Shown here piece by piece: positions 34,345 through 44,769 of a DNA stretch of 64,000 bases. A model generated the notes under the pieces. That model worked only from the letters and a program-made list of their open reading frames with translations. It had not been told where the DNA came from and did no database searches. The stretch comes from Pollenia angustigena (lineage: Eukaryota; Arthropoda; Insecta; Diptera; Polleniidae), in the NCBI GenBank assembly GCA_930367215.1, contig OV884059.1, positions 6,596,945 through 6,660,944 of the forward strand. Direction: 5' to 3'. Position numbers and translations under genes: made by a program. Numbering within the stretch: position 1 is the first letter of the stretch; each line of letters opens with the position of its first letter.

Positions 34345-35510
34345 ACAAGTAAGAGTGCTATATTCGGCTGTGCCGAATCTTATATACCCTTCACCATTGT
34401 GCGAGCAGAATACAGAGCAACTAGACAAAAACTAAATAATTTTTACATATACATACATATTTACAATACTTAAAACTTCATTATAAATAAAATTTAAAAA
34501 GCGAAAACTGGTAAATATTTTTTTAAAATCGTTTTTAGAACATAAAAAAATAAAAATATTAAAAAACGGGTAGTAGACGGATATGGTTTAATCAAGTTCT
34601 CTCCTCATAAAGACCCAGAATATATATACTTTATAGGGTCTGAGATCAATATTGTAGAAATTACAAACGGAATGACAAACTTATATATACCCTTTTCCAC
34701 CTGAGGTGAAGGGTATAAAAAGAGTAATTTTTGGGATTTTAGTATTTTGATTATAACTCAGCCATTTTTTAACCGATTTGATCTATGGTTCCCGAAAATG
34801 GGTATTTTTCAAAAAAAAAATTAATATTTTGGTCATAACTTTTTCGTATCTGAAACGATTTTCTCGAGTTTTTCAGAAAATATTTTCTAGTTAAAGTTTC
34901 CGATATTTTGATATATAAGGCGTAACCATAGGTCATATTACAGTAAAAAAATTCAGGTTATTATACAATTTTTGAAATTTTTTGTAACGGAGGTACTACG
35001 CCCACTTCTCCAACCCCGCCCACATTTTGTGGGTTGGTGTGTACTTATAACTTGAATGTTTGCACCTTATTTGGAAACTTTGGCTCTTGACGTTCTCCAG
35101 ATATACAATAAAAATACAACAACAAGGGATTTTTGGAAAAAATTAGAGGCAGTCGTGGTTTTTTGGTCATATCTCAGCCATTGTGGACCGATCTTGCTGA
35201 ATTTCAATAGCACGAAATGGTGGACTATATGTGACATAAATGTAAAACAACCTAGCCGCTATCATGTCTGGAGTCTCCGGAAAACACATATCAAACGTAA
35301 GACGGACAGACAGACGGACGGAAAGACAGACAGACAGACCGACAGACAGAAAGACGGACGGATGGACATCGTTAAATCAAGTTCTCTCCTCATAAGGACC
35401 CAGAATATATATACTTTATAGAGTCTTAGATCAATATTGTAGAAATTACAAACGGAATGACAAACTTCTATATACCATTTTCCACCTGAGGTGAAGGGTA
35501 GGTATAAAAA
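34345..35510 (+). mobile_element. Mini-me-like element, copy f, with two successive 3' ends
   Basis: The left end is CAAGTAAGAGTGCTATATTC with the GGCTGTGCC hairpin and ATACCCTTCACC. A first complete 3' end (core, CGGAATGACAAAC, CCACCTGAGGTGAAGGG, TATAAAA) closes at 34721. A second follows and closes at 35510 after a long (GACA/GACG)n block (35301-35366). The intervening part holds GTACTACGCCCACTTCTCC. The open frame 35056-35421 lies in this repeat and is not a gene. Confidence 0.75.
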
Positions 35511-36377
35511 TATAAATGAAAAAACTTTAATTTTAAAGCAAATTGTTGAATTATTTTAAAGCAAAATTATACATTTTTGTTTGATTTAATAATAACAGCA
35601 AACATAGCATAAATTTATTTTTTGTAGACTCTATAATAATTTATTTAAACATAAAGCTGCAAATATAATTTATTTATAACAAAAAAAAGCAAAATTCATG
35701 ATATTAAAACATCTGTGCCATAAACAAAAAAAAACAATTTTACAACTTTTGCAACGCTTTAATTTGCTCCAAAATTAAAATACAATACAAAATTTATTAT
35801 TAATAAAAACTGCCAAGAAATCATATAATTTTTTTAAAGAAATAAGAAACCAATACTCGACTATCATCAAGTAGCAAAAGAAAAAGAAGAAAACAATTTT
35901 TATATTGCTAAAAATTTTAAAATAAAAGAAATTATTAAAAAAAAAAATGAATTATAAAGAAAATAAATATAAAGTAAATTCAATAGTCATGTTTGTGTAG
36001 AGAAATTAATTTAATTTTTTTTTAGAAAAAAAGGAAATTTAATAAAAGATAAATAATAAAGACAAACAAATTTGTAAAATCAACATGAAAATAACTCATG
36101 TTAAACACCAGTAAAATAAATAAATAAAAATTAAAAAAAAAACAAATTAATAAAAAATTACAGTGAGTAATAAAATAAACGAAACTGAAATAAAAACAAA
36201 TAAAAGTGATATGTTCGTCTGTACTGAATCTTACATACCCTTCGCTAAAGTATTTAAAGCTCCACCTGTTTCCTAGCTCGGTTTTCACTATAAAATTTGA
36301 TAAACTAAGCTCATCTTTGACGCTTGGTAGATTATTAATACACTAGCCTACATTTTCTAGTCTAAAAGCTTAATTAC
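35511..36377. other. AT-rich stretch with a 5'-end remnant of the mini-me-like family
   Basis: At about 36196-36250 AAAAGTGATATGTTCG, CTGAATCTTA and ATACCCTTCGC are a decayed left end of the family. Otherwise poly-A and AT-rich. Confidence 0.45.
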
Positions 36378-36512
36378 TTTTTTTTTTAATTCCCTAATCC
36401 CGCGAAGCTCTACGCTTGTCTGCAGGAAACCAGAGTCTCTGGCGGGAAACTAACCCGCAACCCCGGCGCTGAAAGATTAGCTTACTACCAGCTAGCCTAC
36501 CGGAGCACTCCT
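36378..36512 (-). mobile_element. tRNA-derived SINE, copy 1
   Basis: Read on the minus strand: TGCTCCGGTAGGCTAGCTGG with an A-box-like TAGCTGGTAGTAAG, then GGTTGCGGG and a B-box-like GGGTTAGTTTCCCGCC, followed by CAGAGACTCTGG and an A-rich tail. The head matches the SINE at 61193 over its full length. The B box is degenerate. It is not a functional tRNA gene. Confidence 0.65.
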
Positions 36513-37067
36513 TACCAGTGTTCGAAAATAAACACTAAATATCGTTTCTTAATGTTCGGTTCGGTAGATTTGTGGAAAACACAAATGCTAATAGTGTTTG
36601 TGTAGAAAATCATTAAAACAAATAACGTTTCCCTGTAAGTCATCTTTCGAACACAAAAATATTACTGTTTTTATCAAACTCAACAAAAGATGTGAACATT
36701 TAATTCCGTTCGGTTTTTTTTTTTTGAAAATCCACAAACTTTAATGTGTTCGGTTCGGCTCGTTAATGTTCGTCCCTTTTGGCTGGTAAAAAAAACCATA
36801 CATTTTTTACAAAAACAAAATACACACACGAAAAAAATGTTATAGAACATTAAAATATAATGTTTGTCCACAGTATCACTACAATTGTTCTGTTTTTTAA
36901 CGAAGAACCGAACATTGTATAATGTTCGAATCTTTCTTGAAAATAGTTACGAACGGTATTAAGGGTTGTGTACGTCTACACAATCACTAAAAAAATAGAT
37001 ATCGTTCCTAGGTGTGTGAGCCTAACGTTAAATAATGTACTGTTTATTTTCGAACACTGCTACTTAC
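36508..37067. mobile_element. hAT-type element with CTCCTTAC/CTACTTAC target duplication
   Basis: The element proper is 36516-37059 (544 bp), with termini CAGTGTTCGAAAATAAAC and its inverse. Flanking octamers agree at 7 of 8 positions. The interior is rich in GTTCGG. A terminal fragment of the same family, reversed, lies at about 50487-50610. It inserted just outside the SINE head. Confidence 0.85.
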
Positions 37068-37405
37068 TCCTTCCTCACTGCTATTAAAAGTTTTATTTTA
37101 ACTAGACTATTAGTTAAGAGCTTGTAGCGTTCCAAGCTTTACATTTGAATGTGACAAACTTTCCTCCTGTTTGTGACTATGTAGCTTACGCCATGGCTTA
37201 AACAAACTACTTTAAAAGCCCCAGTTGAATGGCTTAACTCGTTTATTGTGCTAGAGACACAATTGTTGCGTACATTGTAAGAACGTAAATTTCTAATCTG
37301 CAGCCACCCACAGTTCCGTCGTAATTATGTTATCTTTTAGTGGTTTCAGAACCACCGGTCTGGCAAGGCTGTCAGCTGTTTAATATCTGACATCTGAAGA
37401 GTTAT

Positions 37406-37753
37406 TTGTTTAGAAAAAGCAAATATGGATCGTTTAGCAACCTAATAACGCGTAAAAATATTAAAAACTTACTACGAAAAAGTGGCGGTTCAAATGTGGC
37501 CACTTTTTTTTTTAGCAATTTGGGTTCTTATGGTCGTCAATATCGACCCACTGTGCAAGGAATCGGCAATATTATAAAGAAATTTAAAGATACTGACATC
37601 ATTACAGATGCAGTTAGTGAAAATGTGGCGGATAATCTGAATTTCGATCTTCTGCGCTTCTTCTCCGATTCGTTGCTCCAAGCTCTGAAAAATTCTCAAC
37701 AACCTAGCATTTCTGACCGGAATTTTGTAGCTCTTTATCCGCGACGTCCATAG
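37406..37753 (+). pseudogene. Mariner-type transposase N-terminal remnant (DUF4817-like)
   Basis: The open frame has no ATG start. Residues SYGRQYRPTVQGIGNIIKKF followed by KDTDIITD and SENVADN match the pattern "YGR-x-x-RPT-x-x-x-I-x-x-I-x-KF-x-x-T-x-x-x-x-D ... ENIA" of the helix-turn-helix region of insect mariner-type transposases. The expected linker is shortened and the C-terminal half (LYPRRP, stop) does not fit, so the copy is broken. The catalytic DDE/D domain is absent. A related, also broken copy lies at 51838-52230 on the other strand. Confidence 0.55.
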
Positions 37754-37754
37754 A

Positions 37755-38060
37755 GGCCTATAGTGTGAGAGGATTTCTATTCATGCGCACAACATGATCT
37801 AGCCAAGCAAAAGCTGTAACAGCTGTGCGTCTAACCAAGGCAGTATAGGTATACAGCTAATGGTTCATATGACGCCAATACTCTTCGCTACAAATTGTAG
37901 GTCCATATATCTCCAAAATACTACCAGATCCAATCCATCTGTTTGTGTAATTAGCCAGAATTCTTCGCCATACAGTACAGGCAGAACTATTACAGATCTG
38001 TTATAGTTGGATTTTCGTTTGTTAATCGGTACTTGGTATTACAAAGCTTGACTCTTTTGA
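37755..38060 (-). pseudogene. Non-LTR reverse transcriptase tail, degenerate
   Basis: Across minus-strand frames the text reads VLPVLYGEEFWLITQTDGLD, then GPTICSEEYWRH, then AWLDHVVRMNRNPL. This follows the order "P-V-L-x-YG-x-E-x-W-x-LT-x-x-D ... GP ... W-x-x-R ... WLGHV-x-RM" of RTE/CR1-like C-termini (family knowledge). At least two frameshifts and stops are needed to join the pieces, so it is a fossil. Its end abuts the transposase remnant at 37753. Confidence 0.6.
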
Positions 38061-38170
38061 TTTTTGCGGTGACATTTTTAGTATTACTGATGATAGAACT
38101 GAGATAGATAAAACCATGTATGTATGACTTCGAAGTTGTATTTATAAACATACCAAAATAGTGAATTAAC

Positions 38171-38766
38171 TGGTTCATAAAATTGTTGGTCCTTTGAATT
38201 TTATTTGGTTAAGTCTAGGCTGTAGAAATTCAAAGAACTATTAACAAAAAATGTTAAATGAAAGCTCCATTAAAGAGCTTCAAGTGGAGGCATTCAAATA
38301 CTTTGTTTAAAGTTGAGAATGTTTTAAAAGTTTTGGTCTGTTTTAGACCATTTTTCCGGAAAAAATATCGATTGTTAATTTATTCTGTTTAATTTTTCTC
38401 ATATTTTTTTATTTGAATTTTGTATTTCATTATCTCTCACTGTTGATTTTAAAATATTCATTCTTGTAACTTAATATCTTTACAAACAGTATCATAAAAA
38501 AATATGAAAGAAAACATTTGTTAAAAAAAAAATCTTTTCACTATATTTTTTGTTTCCCTTTTTATAGTATTTTTTTTTTTTTAAAGTACTTTGCAATTTG
38601 ATATTTTTTTCGCGTATTAATTTTAAAACTTATTAAACTGGGACCAAAAGTTAGTAGACTATAAAAATTTTAAGGAAATGGGACAGTTTTGGAAATATGT
38701 TAGATGGAAAGTTTTTTTTTTAAAGAAACAATTATACTATAACTATAATTGGCAGTAACGAATAGT
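38171..38766. other. AT-rich stretch, no feature seen
   Basis: No gene or repeat recognised. Confidence 0.4.
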
Positions 38767-39003
38767 TGATACCCTCCATCAGCCAAGCTATTCTAAATTC
38801 GTAGAAATAAATATTGTCTTTATATAGGAGGTACCACGCCCACTTCTCCAACACAGCCCACTTTTTGACGGATGTTTTGTATTAATTTCCAAAGTATTTG
38901 TTAAAAATTTGGAAAATGTTGCTATAACTGCTGATGTATAGAAACTTAAACTGTCTTTGTATCAGAGGTGCCACGCCCACTTGTCCAAACCAGCCCACTT
39001 TTT
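38767..39003 (+). repeat. Internal fragment of the mini-me-like family, two units
   Basis: GATACCCTCCATC at 38769, then (G)GTACCACGCCCACTTCTCC near 38830 and GTGCCACGCCCACTTGTCC near 38968, each followed by CAGCCCACTTTTT. These match 34994-35030 of copy f. Confidence 0.6.
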
Positions 39004-39770
39004 TAAGATAATCAACCTATTTGTACTTCTTCTATTACCATTCTTTAGATACAACAAAAATTATACTGTCTTTATCTGTCTTTTCACCACTTGTGTTGAA
39101 TTAGACCTGAGGGAGGACTATCCCTGGCTCAGTGACATGCATTAGTTTAGTTGTTTGAAGCAAATGTAACTTACGTGTTTTGCCACGAGATAAATTAAAA
39201 AATCTTTTAGTTTGTTTGAAGATTTAATTTTTTTTTATTAAATGAATATTCTTCTATACATTGAAATATTCTTATTTGCTTTTTGTAGAGTGCTTTTTTA
39301 AGTTACTTGACCGCTGAAATTTTCCTGTTATTGTTTTTTCTGCTTGTCTACAATTCAGTAAGTTTTCAATAAATCTAGTATTTTATTAATTTTCTTATTT
39401 TATCTCAGAAAAAATCATACTCAAATTACAATATTTATAAAATGTATATCTTTTGTTTGCAGGTTTATAACAACAACACCACCCCTCGTTTTTTCGCTCC
39501 CTTTCACTCTTACTCACTTCACTCATCTTTCACCAAGTGTTTAAACATCAGTTGACAACACTCGCTGCTGATACGTGTTAAATTGCAAAAAAAAATACTT
39601 TAAGTTTATCATTAAATTATTATTTTATTTTCTTGTTTTCTACGTTTTGGAATATCAAACATTTGAATTTCATTTAAACAACGAGATATGTACACATAGA
39701 TACATCTAACTGCATTGATGTAGTTTTAGATACATAAATAATACCGAACAAGATACACTCGCACTCTCGT
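39004..39770. other. No gene recognised; CT-rich patch upstream of a candidate start
   Basis: 39478-39540 is C/T-rich (CACCACCCCTCG, CTCCCTTTCACTC) and 39460-39472 resembles a splice acceptor (TTTGTTTGCAGG). It may be promoter-proximal to the candidate exon at 39776. Weak evidence. Confidence 0.3.
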
Positions 39771-39775
39771 CGATC

Positions 39776-39897
39776 AGTAAGAGAAAAATATTTAATACAA
39801 ATATTTAAAACAGAGTTGTCATAGTAACTTGTAGACGGTTACTTACAAGAAAAAAAACTGTTACAATATCTGAAACTTAAAGCAAAAAAACTCACCA
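39776..39897 (+). promoter_or_regulatory. Candidate transcription start and non-coding first exon
   Basis: CGATCAGTAAG at 39771-39781 matches the insect initiator TCAGT. The AT-rich ATAAATAATA lies about 35-40 bp upstream. The interval ends ACTCACCAG|GTAAGT near 39897, an exact CAG|GTAAGT donor. This arrangement fits a short 5' UTR exon followed by a long intron through the decayed arrays downstream. No coding exon was found to pair with it. Confidence 0.3.
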
Positions 39898-40379
39898 GGT
39901 AAGTTTAAACTTTGCATTTCCGCTTTTTTTTTGTAAAAAATATTTATTTTGGCAAAATTTCCGCTAGTGATTTTCTTTGTTATTAAAAATAATTTATATA
40001 ATATTTTTATTAACTTTTTGCAGCACCCAAAAAAACACAACAAACCAAAAAGAAAATACATATTATGTTGTATTTATTAAAAAAGGTTAAAAAGCACGCG
40101 ATTTTTGATTATTACAAAAAAAAGTAAAATTATTAGGTAATCGGAACAATAAGGCAGGTGAAAATTAGGTAAATGTTTCTGTAAATTAAAAAAAAAACCG
40201 CACGATATTTTATTGCATTAATTAAAAAAATGATGTAATGTTTAATTAATCGAATAACTAAAACCCAAATTCAACGTGTCTTAACCTAAAAAATAATCCA
40301 AGAAAATTATTTAAAAAGATAAACAAATTCCATAAAATCTTAACATTTACTAATTTGGGTGGTTTTAAAAATTTTACAC

Positions 40380-41620
40380 ACAACTTTGTGTTCTAAAAAT
40401 TAAAAAATATGTTCAAACTTTCGAAAAATTTTCCACCCAATTTGTATTTTAAAAATTAAAAATATACGTTAAAACTTCAAAAAATTTAGAAAATTTTTAT
40501 ATATTATTAGTTTTCAGATTCTTAAAACATTTTTCAATTTTTCGAACTTAAGTTCGAATTTTCGAACATCCAAAAATTGCTGCGAATATAAAAAAATCAC
40601 AAAAATGTCCATTGATGTTGCATTCCCTGGCTTTAAAAAACATTTAAGAAATTCTCAAAATTAAGTTCGAATTTTTCGAACATCAAAAAACAAGGCACAC
40701 ATAAGCAATTTCATAAAATGATTCTACATATTGATTTTTTAAACACAAGCAATTTCTTATAAAATCTCAATCTCCATGATTAAAGCACTTAATTTGGATA
40801 ATTATTGTAATCAATATTTTGTACTCTTAAAAACTGAAAAACTTCCTTAAAACTTTCGAAAATTTTTATATATTATTGATTTCTAGGTTGATAATATAAC
40901 TTTTAAGCTTCTCAAAATATTTCGAACTTAACTTCGAATTTTCGAACATCCAGAAATTGCTACAATTTAAAAAACAGAAGAAAATTCAGTTTACTTCTTA
41001 ACCCCAATCTTTAAGAAACATTTTAAAAATTATCGAAATTAAGTTAGAATATTTGAACATCGAAAATATCAGTCTCGAAATTAACAAATAGACGAAATGT
41101 TTCTATATTATTTATTTTTTTACGCCATACAATATTTCAAAGATGTCAAACTCCATAATCCGTGCACTTAAAATTTGGGAAATTTTCGTATTCAACATTG
41201 TATTTTAAAATACATACTGAAAAAAATCCTTTAAAACTTTTGATAATTGAGACAAATTTTATATATTATTTATTTTAAAGTTCTAGACATCACTTTAAAC
41301 CTTTTAAAAAATTTTCGAACATTAGTTCGAATATTCGAACATTAAAAAACTGTTATAAAATTCCTAAATTCTTTATGCTCATATTCCATGAAACATTTAA
41401 AAATTCGTGAAATTATGTTAGCATTTTCGAACATCAGAAAACCAAGCAAATATAAAACAAATTGATCAAATGTTTTTTTATTATTGCGTTCGGAGATAAA
41501 AATAACATTTAAATACATAAAAACGACTAAAGTTACACATATTCTATTCTCTCATTGTCGGACCTAAAAAAGTTTCCTAAATTAAGTTTTAATTTGCAAA
41601 CATTGAGAAAAACTGAACAT
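40380..41620. repeat. Decayed ~380-bp tandem array
   Basis: TTTTTATATATTATT recurs at about 40494, 40864 and 41250. TTCGAATTTTCGAACAT recurs at about 40553, 40933 and 41328 with a second, weaker copy in each unit (40668, 41045, 41422). CACTTAATTTGG-type text recurs at about 40786 and 41166. Three units are visible. The GTTCGAA...TTCGAAC motif is palindromic. Confidence 0.7.
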
Positions 41621-44127
41621 TTTTTATTAATTCTATACAACAATATTTAAAAATTATTCGAACATACATTTGTATAAAAAAAATCGTCAAAACTTTCAAA
41701 AACATAAACATTTTGGTTAAGACTTTCCCTTGTTCTAAAAGCTTTTGTAGCTAAGTAAATTCAAAATTTCGGGGATTTTTTCTGATTTTTAAAGTTTTTG
41801 AAAGCTCAATTTATTTGTAATATTCTTTTCCGTTGAATATTTTGCTCGTGGCCTTACTGGGAATTTCGTGTTAACACTCCAAACTTTTATGTTTGTCTTG
41901 GAATGTCTTTTACTTTTTTTAGCCGCTTAATGACCCTTTTAAAAAAAAGCCTTTAAAGATGGAAGAGGAGAAAAAATATTTAACTTTAACATGACCTAAA
42001 AATCACAGAAAACCAGCAAAAGTTGTTAAGAAGTATGCCAAATGAAACTTGTCAAACTTGTTGTTTTAAGTACCACAATATCTTTGATCAGTCGGTGGAG
42101 AAAACAACAAAAACAACGCAAATGTTTACAATTTCCTTGTTCCATTCAACTTAAAGCCTAAAACAAACGGACTGCAAATGTGTGTTTTTATGACCCTCAT
42201 AAGAAAAGGCACGTTCTCTTAATGGTTTAAGCTGTCGCTTTTTTCCTCCACTGATTTGGCTTTAAGTTCGCGTTTAGCTACTCTCCGTCCGTCTGTCTGT
42301 TTGTGTGTTTTGTTAAAGGGGCCAACAACAAAAAAAAAATATGTTTATTCATATATTTCGGTTTCAAGCTAAAAGTGTTTGCATTCGGTCACCAAATGTT
42401 TAGAACAGGTGGTCAAAAAAGGAATTTAATTTTAAAGCTTTTAAGTGATTTTTATGTATTTGAATATTGTTAGAAATTGTTTTCGTTGGTTTTTATTTAA
42501 CAAATATTTTTAAAAATTTGTTCTTTGTTGTTAAAAGTTTTTTTGTAAACTGTTTTTAATGCAAATTGGTTAATAGTATTTCTTTGTACCTATAAAAGCA
42601 AAAAATAATAATATGTTACAACAGCTAACAAGAAATTTTAATTCAAAATGAAAAATACGAGACTAAAAAAAAGGATTTCGTTTTTAAATTTGATTTCAAA
42701 TTTAAATTTTAAAGCAAACAACTAAAAAGCTTTAGATAAAAAAAACGCAATATTAACTACAAACTTCAGAGAACATTTTAGTACATTTAAAATTTTGATC
42801 TTTTTTTTCGAAAAAGTTATACTTAAAATAAGAAAATGGCGAAGATAAAATTTCTTCAAAAAAACTAAATTTTAAGTTGCAAAAATTAAGAAAGTTTTTT
42901 AAATGTTGTAAATATTTATCACTTATGCTTTAAGCTATATTTTGCAGCCTTAAAGCTAATTTCCAACTTAAGTTCAATTATCCGAGAACTTAACTTGGAA
43001 ATTTCGAATTTGAGAACAAATGTGTTTTCCTTTATTATCAACCAACGTAAAACAAAAATGCATTAGATTTTAAAGTTTTTCTCGTTTAGCTCGTAATTTC
43101 AAAAAGTAAAGGAATCATAAGGATTTTTGAATGTTTATAATTTACAGGTTTTTAACCAAACGTTTCTGCTTTTAACTAATCTTCGACTGTTACTTAGAAT
43201 TTTCAAACATAATTTCGAATTTTCGAACATAAGCTTAAAACGCTAGTTTCTTAATTTGCAATCAATCTTAGTAACGAATGCATAAAATTTTTTGGTTTTC
43301 TTCAAAATATGGTGGAATATATAAAAAAATCAATAAGTACGTATTTCGAAAATGGCGGATGGTTATATAAATTAAAAAAAAATATTAAGTTTTTTTAACT
43401 TCAAGTTATAAATTAAAATTTGTAGTGTTAAATTAATTTTCGAACTTAACTTCGAATTTTCGAAATTAATTTTAAATTCTCAAACATAAGCTAAGAACAT
43501 GATTTTTTTTTTAGTTTTAATTAAAATAAGTAATAAATGCATTGGGATTATATAATGTTTCAAAAAAATAATGAAATTAAAAATTCAAAATTGACAAAAA
43601 AAAAAATTAATATCTTTAGACAAATCAAGTTTAAAATTCAAAAATAGTTTAAAATTACACATAATCAGAAAAATTTTAACATTTTTACGTAAATATAGTT
43701 GAACATTAGTTAAAATTAGGGATTTCATTAATTGAGTTCGAACAAAATTGCAAGTTTTTTTTTTAAATTCTAATATAAAATTTCAAAAATGCCCGAAATT
43801 ATAAAAAATCTAAAAAATGTGTATAAATTCATCAAATACAAGCTTTTAGAAATTTTTTTTTACCTTAAAAAAATTTTTCAAAGTTAACTTCGAATATACG
43901 AACATACTTTAAAACGTGGCTTGTTTTTAATATTATTATAAAATTGCGATAAATCTTTGAAATTTCGTGAAATTTTGAAGAAAATTTTAAAACCTTCTGT
44001 ATTTTCGAATTTTGTCTTAAGTTTACTCTTCCTCTTTTTTTTAAAAAAACTTTAATTTTGTAGTTTTCTAATGTTAAAATATTAAAAAGCATACATTTTT
44101 TTTAAATCGAAGAACATGGTTTTTAAT
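41621..44127. other. AT-rich stretch with scattered TTCGAATTTTCGAACAT relatives
   Basis: Relatives of the array motif occur near 42975, 43200, 43440 and 43885, suggesting the decayed array continues. A CCGTCCGTCTGTCTGT patch lies at 42288. No gene supported. Confidence 0.45.
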
Positions 44128-44769
44128 CCTAATTAAAAATATTAAAAATTTGGATTAAAAACCATAAATAGTTCAACAAAATAACCACAATACTAATTAT
44201 TGTTAAAAGCTAAGGCACGAGCTCTATGTGTACATTTGTCCTTCAAGTTGTGCTGAAAAAGGTCAACAGAAAAGAGAAAGACAAAATGAAAAAACAAAAA
44301 ATGTACTAGGACTTCAAGAAAAATTCTTGACAAAAGTACGAAAAAAAAGAAGTAAGGAAAAAACATGTAAAATCAATTAAAATGGATAATCATTCAGGAA
44401 AGCAAATTTCGATCTACCAAATGTTAAAATACAATTTGGTTTAAGGATTGATGTTTGACTATTGACGTCAGCAGTCGTCGATGGCTGCGAGTGTAAGACG
44501 GCAAATCCATCTGAGGAGATCGAGCGGTTGCGATCGAAACATGTCATGGTAACCTGCCGGCCAGGGTTCGAGCCCGAGCCACGTCAAGAATGAAAGATTA
44601 TCAATAAGAATTTTAATTAATTTTCATGTTGTAAAATTCCTTTCTTCACAAAAATAATTTAATAAAAATTAAATTTCATGAACTTAAGCCTAATTAAAAA
44701 TATTAAAAATTTGGATTAAAAACCATAAATAGTTCAACAAAATAACCACAATACTAATTATTATTAAAA
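44128..44769. repeat. 81-bp direct repeats flanking a tRNA-like segment
   Basis: 44128-44208 and 44689-44769 are identical except for one base. Copy 1 also sits in a 12-bp inverted repeat (GGTTTTTAATCC...GGATTAAAAACC) that copy 2 lacks. The 480 bp between them contain the tRNA-like segment. An 81-bp exact-length duplication is too long for a target-site duplication, so unequal exchange or a local duplication is likelier. Confidence 0.9.
44462..44587 (+). other. tRNA-like / SINE-head-like GC-richer segment
   Basis: The ends TTGACGT and ACGTCAA are perfectly complementary (7 bp). Inside are an A-box-like TGGCTGCGAGTG and a perfect B box, GGTTCGAGCCC. The span of 126 bp is too long for a plain tRNA, and the T-arm stem does not pair well, so I do not call a tRNA gene. 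A SINE head or tRNA pseudogene is possible. Confidence 0.4.

Noticed and set aside
35056..35421. 121-codon frame
   Set aside because: Lies inside the mini-me-like element and ends in the (GACA)n block.
44462..44587. Functional tRNA gene
   Set aside because: The B box is good and the ends pair, but the length, D-arm and T-stem do not form a cloverleaf.
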